Positions 1 through 5,062 of a stretch of 5,062 nucleotides of DNA are shown here, in pieces (the first letter of the stretch is position 1; every line of letters starts with the position of its first letter). The position numbers and the translations under genes were made by a program. Below the pieces are notes generated by a model. The model was not told where the DNA came from. It ran no database searches and saw nothing but the letters and a program-made list of their open reading frames with translations. The DNA is from an uncultured Ancrocorticia sp. (lineage in GTDB: Bacteria > Actinomycetota > Actinomycetes > Actinomycetales > Actinomycetaceae). The stretch lies in contig CAJPTB010000169.1 of NCBI GenBank assembly GCA_905373325.1, positions 1-5,062 of the forward strand, read 5' to 3'.

Positions 1-1
1 C

Positions 2-235
2 GTTTTCTCCTCCGAGGGAATTCGGATCGACGTCCGCGGCATGGAAGACTTCGTCACGCGGCACGTGCCCGCAGCGAAGCAAGCTCCGCGCGCTGCGAAA
101 GGCGACGGCTCACGGCGTGGACGCGCGGCCAAGGCCGAAGGCGGTTACGCGGTCAAAGCCGCGACAGAATGTCCGCCGTCGTGCGAACCTTCGCGAAGCC
201 TCCGGCGGCGAGGTTCATCGCCGTCGCCCGCATGA
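2..235 (+). CDS. 3' end of an unidentified gene (partial, cut by left edge)
   Basis: This frame is open from the left edge to a TGA at 233-235. All three plus frames are open here, but this one has the most normal composition and G/C-rich third positions. It begins VFSSEGIRIDVRGMEDFVTR and then turns into a basic, Ala/Lys/Arg-rich tail. The first 23 residues look like folded protein; the tail looks disordered. I do not recognise the family. The last ~80 bases overlap the convergent cysteine hydrolase gene, so the final ~27 residues are read antisense to a real gene. That makes either the exact end or the gene itself uncertain. An ATG at 41 exists, but the plausible coding signal already runs upstream of it, so I treat this as a C-terminal fragment. 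No minus-strand frame stays open across 1-152. Confidence 0.4.
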   Translation, partial: VFSSEGIRIDVRGMEDFVTRHVPAAKQAPRAAKGDGSRRGRAAKAEGGYAVKAATECPPSCEPSRSLRRRGSSPSPA

Positions 236-728
236 GGTTTTCCGCGCTCTCCCGCAGCCGTCCGAGGCCGGGGACCTCGACGTCGATGTCGAACGTTCGC
301 GTGGCGTCGAAGGCGACCGTGACGTCGTACCCGAGGTTGCCGGCCATCCGCGCCGTCGTCTCGACGCACATGTTCGTTTGGATCCCGCAGAGCACGAGCG
401 ACTCGATGTGCGAACGGCCAAGCCACGCGTGAAGATCGGGGTTCCCGTAGAACGCCGAGTTCACCTGCTTGGAGATCGTGAGGTCGGCCTCGGCTCGGGC
501 GACGTCCTCCTTCAGTTCGTTGCCCGGGCAATCGGGGTGGAGCGGAGAAAGCGGGTTGGGCGAGTCGTGGCGGACGACGACGAGCGGACCGAGCCGCCTC
601 TCCGCCCATTCGTCGATGAGCTGCGAGACGTTGGCCTCGGCGTGCGGATTCGCGGTCGGGCCGTAGACGCCGTGGTCGAAGCCTTTTTGAACGTCGATGA
701 CGATGAGTGCGGTGTTCTTTCTTTCCAT
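153..728 (-). CDS. Isochorismatase-superfamily cysteine hydrolase
   Basis: A 191-residue protein, full length for the family. It would hydrolyse an amide or vinyl-ether bond of a small soluble substrate in the cytoplasm through a catalytic cysteine. The expected triad is visible: Asp12 in ALIVIDVQKGF, Lys87 in the TISKQVNSAF strand, and nucleophile Cys121 in CGIQTNMCVETTAR, which is the family signature. The C-terminal part (SAENLMRATAMNLAAGGFAKV) matches the usual end of stand-alone cysteine hydrolases. Substrate cannot be read from sequence: nicotinamidase, ureido/biuret-type amidase, streptothricin-hydrolase-like and true isochorismatase activities all occur in this fold. There is no aryl-carrier domain, so it is not a two-domain EntB. 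The ATG at 728 is chosen because the N-terminal strand carrying Asp12 starts right after it; no strong Shine-Dalgarno sequence is seen. It is divergent from a GlxA-type regulator across 70 bp, so that regulator probably controls it. Confidence 0.92.
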   Translation of the reverse strand: MERKNTALIVIDVQKGFDHGVYGPTANPHAEANVSQLIDEWAERRLGPLVVVRHDSPNPLSPLHPDCPGNELKEDVARAEADLTISKQVNSAFYGNPDLHAWLGRSHIESLVLCGIQTNMCVETTARMAGNLGYDVTVAFDATRTFDIDVEVPGLGRLRESAENLMRATAMNLAAGGFAKVRTTADILSRL

Positions 729-798
729 GACTCAAGGAAACCAGCGCCGACGCGAGGCCGACAGTGGCACGAATGCCGCCTGCCGATAAAATTCTGCC
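729..798. promoter_or_regulatory. Divergent intergenic control region with imperfect palindrome
   Basis: These 70 bp hold all upstream signals for both the hydrolase and the regulator. At 764-779 there is an imperfect inverted repeat, GTGGCA-cgaa-TGCCGC, pairing at five of six positions (the sixth is a T opposite G). It covers the -35 area of the regulator promoter, so a bound protein there could affect the regulator directly. It is a candidate operator; the binding protein is not known. AraC-family proteins more often use direct repeats, and I see no clear direct repeat here. No convincing -10 for the hydrolase was found on the minus strand. Confidence 0.4.
764..792 (+). promoter_or_regulatory. 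Probable leaderless promoter of the GlxA-type regulator
   Basis: A -10-like TAAAAT lies at 787-792 and ends 6 nt before the ATG at 799, so transcription would begin at or within a base of the start codon. Seventeen bases upstream, GTGGCA (764-769) matches four of six positions of TTGACA. No Shine-Dalgarno sequence precedes the ATG. TANNNT placed 6-7 nt before the start codon is the known layout for leaderless mRNAs in Actinomycetota. The transcription start itself is inferred. Confidence 0.55.
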
Positions 799-1920
799 AT
801 GAAGGTGCGAGTGGTCCTTTTGCCGGGGATGCGGGGCTTTGACCTCTGTGCCGCGCTCGAGGTCTTCGGCGGCGACCGGCGCGACAGGGGAGTGCCGCTC
901 AACGACGTCGCCGCGGTCTCACCCTCGCCCGAACCCGAACTGGAAGGCGGCCTGCGCATCCGGGCGCTTCCGCTCCAGGAGGCCGACGGCGCCGACCTGC
1001 TCGTCATTCCTGGATTCGCCGACCCGCTCGGGGCGGTCGATCCCGACGTCGTCCGCGCCGTCTCCGGCGGAGGCGGCGTCGCCTCGTCTGCCGCCGCCCG
1101 GGAAGACGCCGCCCGTCCCGGCACCGCCAGGTCCGGCGTCGTCCGAGACGACGTCGTTCGCGCCGCGGCCCTCGTGCTTCGGCTTCACAGCTCCGGAACG
1201 CACATCGCCTCCCTATGCACGGGCGCCTTTCTCCTCGCGGCGACCGGCTTGCTCGACGGCGCCGACGTAACGACCCACTGGCGTTTTTGCGACGAGCTTC
1301 AACGACGGCACAAGAGGGTGCGGGTCGATCCGAAGGTGCTCTACACGCACGACGCCGCACGGCGGCTGTGGACCTCGGCGGGGGTAGCCGCCGGAATCGA
1401 CGCCTGCCTGGCGATTCTGGCTCAAGAGTGCGGATCGGCGGCAGCGGCCGCCGTTGCCCGGTCGATGGTTCTGCCGGCGGTCCGCCCGGGAGGCCAGGCT
1501 CAGTTCATCCCTCCGTTGAGAGGCGAAACCGAGGGGAGAGCGAGCGAGGGCGAAAAATTGCGAGCGGCGATTCTGCGCGATCTCGCCGCCCCGTGGACGG
1601 CTCAGACGATGGCCGATTGCGCGCACGCGTCGCCGCGCACATTGCATCGGAGGTTTCTCGCCGAGACCGGGATGCCCCCGATCCGGTGGCTCATCTCCCG
1701 CAGGGTGGCGGCCGCGCAGGAGCTTCTGGAGACGACGGCGCTCGACGTCGAGCAGATCGCCAGCCGCGTGGGCTTCGGCGGCGCCGTGTCCATGCGCAAA
1801 CATTTCGTCGCCTCCGTCGGAGTGCCGCCAATCGAGTATCGCCGTGCCTTTCAACGCGACGACGCCGCTTCCCATCGACGGCGGGCCTTGCCGACGAGTT
1901 CCCCGCAGGAAACGCAGTGA
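799..1920 (+). CDS. GlxA-type AraC-family transcriptional regulator
   Basis: A 373-residue cytoplasmic DNA-binding regulator with two domains. Residues 1-235 form a DJ-1/PfpI (GATase1-like) domain, presumably a ligand sensor: an N-terminal strand MKVRVVLLPGMRGFDLCAAL, the elbow SLCTGAFLLAATGLLDG with Cys140, the TTHW motif at 158-161, and TSAGVAAGID at 192-201. All are hallmarks of this subfamily. Residues ~254-352 are the AraC domain: first HTH near 266-293 (WTAQTMADCAHASPRTLHRR), second near 317-344 (VEQIASRVGFGGAVSMRKHF). Residues 83-117 are unusual: a Gly/Ala/Arg-rich segment bounded by DVVRAV and DVVRAA, absent from ordinary homologues as I know them. It sits in the helix before the Cys140 strand. 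The ~20-residue tail after 353 is also low complexity. The ATG at 799 fits the family N-terminus and the -10 element. It is divergent from the cysteine hydrolase, its most likely target; autoregulation is also likely. The ligand is unknown. Confidence 0.93.
   Translation: MKVRVVLLPGMRGFDLCAALEVFGGDRRDRGVPLNDVAAVSPSPEPELEGGLRIRALPLQEADGADLLVIPGFADPLGAVDPDVVRAVSGGGGVASSAAAREDAARPGTARSGVVRDDVVRAAALVLRLHSSGTHIASLCTGAFLLAATGLLDGADVTTHWRFCDELQRRHKRVRVDPKVLYTHDAARRLWTSAGVAAGIDACLAILAQECGSAAAAAVARSMVLPAVRPGGQAQFIPPLRGETEGRASEGEKLRAAILRDLAAPWTAQTMADCAHASPRTLHRRFLAETGMPPIRWLISRRVAAAQELLETTALDVEQIASRVGFGGAVSMRKHFVASVGVPPIEYRRAFQRDDAASHRRRALPTSSPQETQ
1045..1165 (+). repeat. In-frame repeat flanking an insertion inside the regulator gene
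   Basis: The 16-mer gacgtcgtccgcgccg at 1045-1060 recurs at 1150-1165 with one mismatch (gacgtcgttcgcgccg). The copies are 105 bp apart, exactly 35 codons. Between them lies a Gly/Ala/Ser/Arg-rich coding stretch. The layout fits a tandem duplication that later diverged, or slippage growth. In GC-rich DNA a match this long could still arise from repeated codon use. Confidence 0.55.
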
Positions 1921-2025
1921 ACGGAATTCCGGGATGCTAGTTGTCTGACGGGCAATATGCGTCTCTTTGTCTGTTTGCCGGGCGATCGGGCGGACGCGGG
2001 GCTTGACGTGTTTTATAGTTGGGCA
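1921..2025. other. Intergenic gap between regulator and transporter
   Basis: This 105-bp gap shows no convincing terminator after the regulator. It holds a 10-bp palindrome, CGGAATTCCG (1922-1931), directly after the stop codon. There is a 7-nt direct repeat TTGTCTG at 1941-1947 and 1967-1973, and a short GGCAA (1951-1955)/TTGCC (1975-1979) inverted pair with a long loop. None is strong enough alone to call an operator or terminator. The transporter promoter lies at the right end. Confidence 0.45.
2014..2019 (+). promoter_or_regulatory. -10 element of a probable leaderless transporter promoter
   Basis: TATAGT at 2014-2019 matches TATAAT at five of six positions and ends 6 nt before the ATG at 2026, the same distance as for the regulator gene. 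No Shine-Dalgarno sequence is present. A TTGACG at 2003-2008 is only 5 nt upstream, too close to be its -35. The hexamer at the usual distance (CGGACG, 1991-1996) is a poor match, as is common for promoters in high-GC Gram-positives. Confidence 0.55.
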
Positions 2026-3570
2026 ATGTTGACCAATTCCGTTCTCATTGCTGTGGTTGTCATGCTGGCCCTCTCGCTGGTGCGCGTCCACGTCGTCGTC
2101 GCCCTTTTCATCGGCGCAATCGTAGGCGGATTGCTAGGCGGCCTCGGCCTGGACGGAACGCTGGTCGCCTTTCAGGAGGGGCTTTCGGGCGGAGCGAAGA
2201 TCGCCCTTTCATACGCCCTCCTCGGCGCCTTCGCGATGGCTGTGGCCAACTCGGGGCTTCCCAAGCTTCTTGCCGATGCGCTCATCTCGCGGATCGGCGA
2301 GGAAAACGCGTCGCGCGAACGCGTGCTGACCGTCATGAAGTACACGATGCTCGGCGGGATTCTTGCAATGTCGATCATGAGCCAGAATCTCGTTCCCGTG
2401 CACATCGCATTCATCCCGCTGCTCATTCCGCCGCTTTTGACGGTTATGAACAAACTGCGGATCGACCGGAGGCTCGTGGCCTGCGTCTTGACCTTCGGCT
2501 TGGTGACCACCTACATGTATCTGCCGATCGGATTCGGCAGCATCTTCCTCAATGACATTCTTCTTGGCAACATTCGCAAAGCCGGAATGCGGACCGACGG
2601 CGTCAACGTGATGGCCGCCATGGGGATTCCCGCGCTGGGAATGGTCGCCGGCCTCCTCATCGCCGTCTTCTTCTCCTATCGAAAGCCCCGCGATTACGCC
2701 GACGTGGCGATCGACGGCTCGAAGTCCGTCGGCAGCGGCGTCTCCGAACTGGACGCGGTCATCGCCGACGACGGCTCGGACGGCAGCGCCTCCGGCGGCA
2801 AAGTCGGTGCGGGCGGCTCGGGCAAAGTCAGTGCGGGCAGGCGCGGTTTGGCCGCCTTGTTCGGCAAGGGCCGCAACGGAGGCTCGGGCGGCGGCTCTGA
2901 CGAGGCGAAAGAAAAGGGGGAGGCTCGCCCGTCCGCCTATCCCATCGTCATGTCGCTCGTCGGAATCGTTGCATGCTTTGGGGTGCAACTGTGGATGAAG
3001 GCGTCCGGAGCCGAAGCGGACGGTCTGCTCATCGGATCGCTCGTGGGGTTGATGGTCTTCCTCGTCACGGGTGCAGTGCCCTGGCGCGACGCCGACGACG
3101 TCTTCACCCAAGGGATGAAGATGATGGCCGTCATCGGGTTCATCATGATTTCGGCCCAGGGCTTCGCCGCGGTAATGGAGGCCACTGGCGACGTCAAACC
3201 CCTCGTCGCCGACATCTCCAAGGTGTTCGCGGACAATCGGCCGATGGCCGCATTCGCCATGCTCCTGGTGGGGCTCATCGTCACAATGGGGATAGGCTCG
3301 TCGTTCTCGACCCTTCCGATCATCACGGCGATCTACGTTCCGCTGTGCGCGTCCCTGGGATTCTCGCCGCTCGCGACGGTTTCCATCATCGGCACCGCAG
3401 GGGCTCTGGGCGATGCGGGCTCTCCCGCCTCGGATTCGACCCTCGGCCCGACGGCGGGGCTCAACGCCGATGGTCAGCACGACCACATGCGCGACACCGT
3501 CATACCGACCTTCCTCCACTTCAACCTGCCGCTGCTCGCCGCCGGTTGGATTGCGGCCATGGTGCTGTGA
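2026..3570 (+). CDS. YuiF-type Na+/H+ antiporter family membrane transporter
   Basis: A 514-residue multi-pass inner-membrane transporter, closely resembling Bacillus YuiF-type proteins of the NhaC-like Na+/H+ antiporter family. The N-terminal half (1-221) has the family segment [19 protein letters not shown], the re-entrant-like [18 protein letters not shown] (119-136) and a [17 protein letters not shown] stretch. The C-terminal half (306-514) has [37 protein letters not shown] (424-441), [20 protein letters not shown] (456-475) and the closing [10 protein letters not shown] with a final membrane helix. Substrate is uncertain: the family is named for Na+/H+ exchange, but YuiF relatives are also annotated as amino-acid (histidine) permeases. 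Residues ~222-303 form an expanded Gly/Ser/Ala/Lys hydrophilic loop between the halves, much longer than in YuiF as I recall it. The ATG at 2026 is preferred over an in-frame ATG at 1957, because homologues begin with the first helix ([18 protein letters not shown]) and the upstream 23 residues are not conserved-looking. Confidence 0.93.
   Translation: MLTNSVLIAVVVMLALSLVRVHVVVALFIGAIVGGLLGGLGLDGTLVAFQEGLSGGAKIALSYALLGAFAMAVANSGLPKLLADALISRIGEENASRERVLTVMKYTMLGGILAMSIMSQNLVPVHIAFIPLLIPPLLTVMNKLRIDRRLVACVLTFGLVTTYMYLPIGFGSIFLNDILLGNIRKAGMRTDGVNVMAAMGIPALGMVAGLLIAVFFSYRKPRDYADVAIDGSKSVGSGVSELDAVIADDGSDGSASGGKVGAGGSGKVSAGRRGLAALFGKGRNGGSGGGSDEAKEKGEARPSAYPIVMSLVGIVACFGVQLWMKASGAEADGLLIGSLVGLMVFLVTGAVPWRDADDVFTQGMKMMAVIGFIMISAQGFAAVMEATGDVKPLVADISKVFADNRPMAAFAMLLVGLIVTMGIGSSFSTLPIITAIYVPLCASLGFSPLATVSIIGTAGALGDAGSPASDSTLGPTAGLNADGQHDHMRDTVIPTFLHFNLPLLAAGWIAAMVL
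2797..2838 (+). repeat. 24-bp tandem duplication in the transporter loop
   Basis: ggcaaagtcggtgcgggc at 2797-2814 recurs at 2821-2838 with one mismatch, a 24-bp (8-codon) period. It encodes GKVGAGGS followed by GKVSAG at residues 258-271, within the low-complexity cytoplasmic loop. A recent in-frame duplication is the simplest explanation. Confidence 0.75.
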
Positions 3571-3580
3571 GCGCGGTGTC

Positions 3581-3613
3581 GCGTTGTCGCCGCCGTCTTG
3601 GCGGCGACAACGC
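3581..3613. terminator. Perfect 14-bp hairpin between convergent genes
   Basis: GCGTTGTCGCCGCC (3581-3594) pairs perfectly with GGCGGCGACAACGC (3600-3613) around the loop GTCTT. It starts 10 nt after the transporter stop codon. It also lies downstream of the convergent esterase gene (stop at 3699), so it could end transcripts from both sides. There is no T-run on either side, so it is not a textbook intrinsic terminator; it may act as a U-less terminator or protect 3' ends. Confidence 0.7.
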
Positions 3614-3675
3614 AGCCGACCGTGCCGAGACGCAGGCGGCCTCAGTGCGCCCCGGCCGTACACGGGGACTGCCCG

Positions 3676-3704
3676 GGCGGGCTCACACCGAGGCGGGCTC
3701 ACAC
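3676..3704. repeat. 13-nt tandem repeat over the esterase stop codon
   Basis: ggcgggctcacac occurs at 3676-3688 and again at 3692-3704, a 16-bp period. The second copy contains the TCA at 3699-3701 that is the esterase stop codon read on the minus strand. The repeat therefore spans the end of the gene and its 3' flank. Because 16 is not a multiple of three, the outer copy is out of frame. Confidence 0.6.
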
Positions 3705-5003
3705 ACTTGCGAGGGAGGAGAATAGCGCGGCGCGCCAGCAGGCCCAATCGTGGCCGCCGCAAAATTCCTTGACGTCGATGCCGGGAACCCGGGCAGCGAG
3801 TCGGTGCGCAAGATGCGCTGTGCCCTCGAGCGCGCCGACGTCGACGCGAATCGAATCCCAAGGTGCTTCGGCCAAGGGGCCCGCCAGGTCGAAGCGCCAC
3901 AGGGACGGGGACTGGGCGACGACGTGGCGAACCTGCCCTTCGGACAGGGCCGCCGTCCACAGTGCGCTCAGCCCGCCGAGGCTTTGCCCTGCCACCCAGG
4001 TGCTCGCGCCGTCGTGAGCCACATTGTAGCGGCTGCGAAGCTCGGGAAGCAGCCAATCGAGGACGGCATCGACTTGGCCGCAGGGAACACCGAGGCTTTC
4101 CCACCGGTCGCCCTCGCCGCCGGCGTCGAGCATCGCCACGTGGAGAGGGGCAATGGCCCCGGAGGCGATTGCGGCGTCGAGAAGCCGAGGAAGCCTGATG
4201 TCTCGCACCCACGTGCCGCCGTCGAAAAGCAAGAACAGCGGTGTGGGGCGGTCGAAATCGGGAACGTCGGCCTTAGGGACGTAGATCCATGCTCGCTCGG
4301 CACCGTCGGAGATCTCTTCGACGCGGCTGCGTGGGGGATGCGAGTCTCCGGACCGGGTGCATTCTGCTTGACCGGCGGCTTCGCCTCCGGCGCGGCGCCC
4401 GGCGTCCGAGCAATCGGCCTCGCGCCCGACGTCGCAGCGCCAGAGCTCCGGAGGAGCCTCCGGGCCGGCGGCCAGCGAAAACTCGCCCGCTGTGGATCGC
4501 ATGGCCTCGGAAGAACGTCGATCCAAGCTTGACGATTCGAGCGCGGCCACGCGCACCGGCCCGTATCCGCGAGCCGCTCTCCAGGGGGAATCCATCGGAT
4601 CCGCCGCGCTCGTCGCAATCCTGTATGAGGCGCGCCAACTTCGCGGAAGTTTGACGGTGAGCGCCCATGTTCCGGTTTCGCCGAGCCGGAAAAACTCGGC
4701 GTTCTCGATGCGTCCTGGCTCAACCAGATCTGCCAGCCACAGCAGAACGCTCCCGGCCGACGGCGCTTCGACGAGCCACGTGTACAGGGCGTCGCGGCCG
4801 CACGGTGTGACAATTGGGTTGGGACGCGAAAGGCCCTCGGCCAGGAGCCTCTCGAAATCCTGGGATTGGAGTGCGAACGCGGCTTCGATTGGGCCGGTGG
4901 CTCGCTCGATGGAGGCCGAGTGAATCGGAACGTTGGCCTCGATCTCCCGGTGGGCCCTTCCATGCCTGTCGCGCCAAAGTTTGGGTTGACGGTCAAACCT
5001 CAT
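3699..5003 (-). CDS. Enterochelin-esterase-like (Fes) ferric-siderophore hydrolase
   Basis: A 434-residue protein resembling E. coli Fes, the cytoplasmic esterase that opens the trilactone of ferric enterobactin to release iron. Residues ~40-160 match the N-terminal Fes domain: GTWALTVKLPRSWRASYRI (111-129) and RGYGPVRVAALE (145-156) align with the corresponding Fes segments. Residues ~235-434 are the alpha/beta hydrolase: AERAWIYVPK, LFLLFDGGTWV, the nucleophile elbow VAGQSLGGLSALW with Ser341, VAQSPSLWRF, and CGGHDWACWRAAL with catalytic His418. The acid is probably Asp388 or Glu393. No signal peptide is seen, so it is cytoplasmic. Residues ~190-228 are an Arg/Ala/Gly-rich linker with three cysteines (190, 198, 215) between the domains, apparently expanded. 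The ATG at 5003 is chosen; an in-frame TTG at 5030 would add nine unconserved residues encoded inside the upstream repeat. GGGG 8 nt upstream is a weak ribosome-binding candidate. The physiological substrate could be another catecholate or ester-linked siderophore. No siderophore synthesis or uptake gene is adjacent in the window. Confidence 0.88.
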   Translation of the reverse strand: MRFDRQPKLWRDRHGRAHREIEANVPIHSASIERATGPIEAAFALQSQDFERLLAEGLSRPNPIVTPCGRDALYTWLVEAPSAGSVLLWLADLVEPGRIENAEFFRLGETGTWALTVKLPRSWRASYRIATSAADPMDSPWRAARGYGPVRVAALESSSLDRRSSEAMRSTAGEFSLAAGPEAPPELWRCDVGREADCSDAGRRAGGEAAGQAECTRSGDSHPPRSRVEEISDGAERAWIYVPKADVPDFDRPTPLFLLFDGGTWVRDIRLPRLLDAAIASGAIAPLHVAMLDAGGEGDRWESLGVPCGQVDAVLDWLLPELRSRYNVAHDGASTWVAGQSLGGLSALWTAALSEGQVRHVVAQSPSLWRFDLAGPLAEAPWDSIRVDVGALEGTAHLAHRLAARVPGIDVKEFCGGHDWACWRAALFSSLASV

Positions 5004-5010
5004 GAAAATC

Positions 5011-5050
5011 GCCCCGCTGTCCGCTGGCAACAGTTGCCCCGCTGTCCGCT
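5011..5050. promoter_or_regulatory. Direct-repeat and palindrome block upstream of the esterase
   Basis: GCCCCGCTGTCCGCT is repeated perfectly at 5011-5025 and 5036-5050, a 25-bp period. Between the copies, and sharing three bases with the second, is a perfect 13-bp palindrome, GGCAAC-A-GTTGCC (5026-5038). The block ends 7 nt upstream of the esterase ATG. The symmetry suggests an operator, possibly a repressor site. It does not look like the AT-rich iron boxes bound by Fur, DtxR or IdeR. No clear promoter hexamers are seen between it and the window edge. Confidence 0.55.
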
Positions 5051-5062
5051 CGCCGCAATCGC

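Noticed and set aside
70..97. Stem CGCAGCG/CGCTGCG as terminator of the cysteine hydrolase
   Set aside because: The 7-bp stem has a 14-nt loop and no T-run, and it lies inside the probable coding end on the other strand. It is easily explained by chance in GC-rich DNA.
117..842. Plus-strand open frame of 241 codons covering the whole cysteine hydrolase gene
   Set aside because: It is the antisense shadow of a gene with all catalytic residues in place, and it runs into the regulator start in another frame.
2003..2008. TTGACG as the transporter -35
   Set aside because: It lies only 5 nt from the TATAGT hexamer. Pairing it with a -10 at the normal distance would place the transcription start inside the coding region.
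1957..2025. Upstream in-frame ATG at 1957 as the transporter start
   Set aside because: The 23 added residues are not membrane-like, precede the normal family N-terminus, and would contain the -10 element.
2209..4212. Very long open frame (667 codons) on the minus strand across the transporter and the esterase
   Set aside because: Its product is rich in Arg, His and Gly with no recognisable domain, and it is antisense to a clear transporter and in the wrong frame of the esterase. Such frames are common in GC-rich DNA.
153..5003. A catecholate siderophore system made of the isochorismatase-like gene and the Fes-like gene
   Set aside because: The isochorismatase-fold protein is a stand-alone hydrolase without an aryl-carrier domain and is paired with a GlxA regulator. 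No EntA, EntC, EntE, NRPS or transporter gene is present, so linking the two genes is unsupported.
5004..5030. TTG start at 5030 for the esterase
   Set aside because: It would place the N-terminus inside the repeat and palindrome block, and the added residues do not look like family sequence. The ATG at 5003 is simpler.

Overview
The window is GC-rich throughout, with G or C favoured at third codon positions. Its genes look like those of a high-GC Gram-positive bacterium (Actinomycetota). That assignment is an inference from base composition, the YuiF-type transporter and two apparently leaderless promoters; no rRNA or marker gene fixes the genus. I can support four complete protein genes and one probable gene end at the left edge.

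Layout. Positions 1-235 (+) hold what looks like the 3' end of an unidentified gene. It converges on, and apparently overlaps, a cysteine hydrolase of the isochorismatase superfamily (153-728, -). A 70-bp divergent intergenic region separates that gene from a GlxA-type AraC-family regulator (799-1920, +), which has a DJ-1/PfpI-like domain followed by a double-HTH AraC domain. A 105-bp gap follows, then a YuiF-type member of the Na+/H+ antiporter family (2026-3570, +). A perfect 14-bp hairpin (3581-3613) lies in the convergent gap after it. The right part is an enterochelin-esterase-like (Fes) hydrolase with its N-terminal Fes domain (3699-5003, -). Upstream of it is a compact block of direct and inverted repeats (5011-5050).

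How the genes may work together. The cysteine hydrolase and the GlxA regulator form a common type of divergent module, where the regulator probably controls the small-molecule hydrolase. The transporter has its own promoter-like element and is not obviously in an operon with its neighbours. The Fes-like esterase suggests use of catecholate siderophores, probably scavenged, but no siderophore synthesis or uptake gene is visible.

Hunt result. I do not see a clearly new multi-gene system. The observations most worth checking are: two genes with a -10-like hexamer ending exactly 6 nt before the ATG; the repeat and palindrome block upstream of the esterase; and low-complexity insertions in three unrelated proteins, two of which carry internal duplications visible in the DNA.
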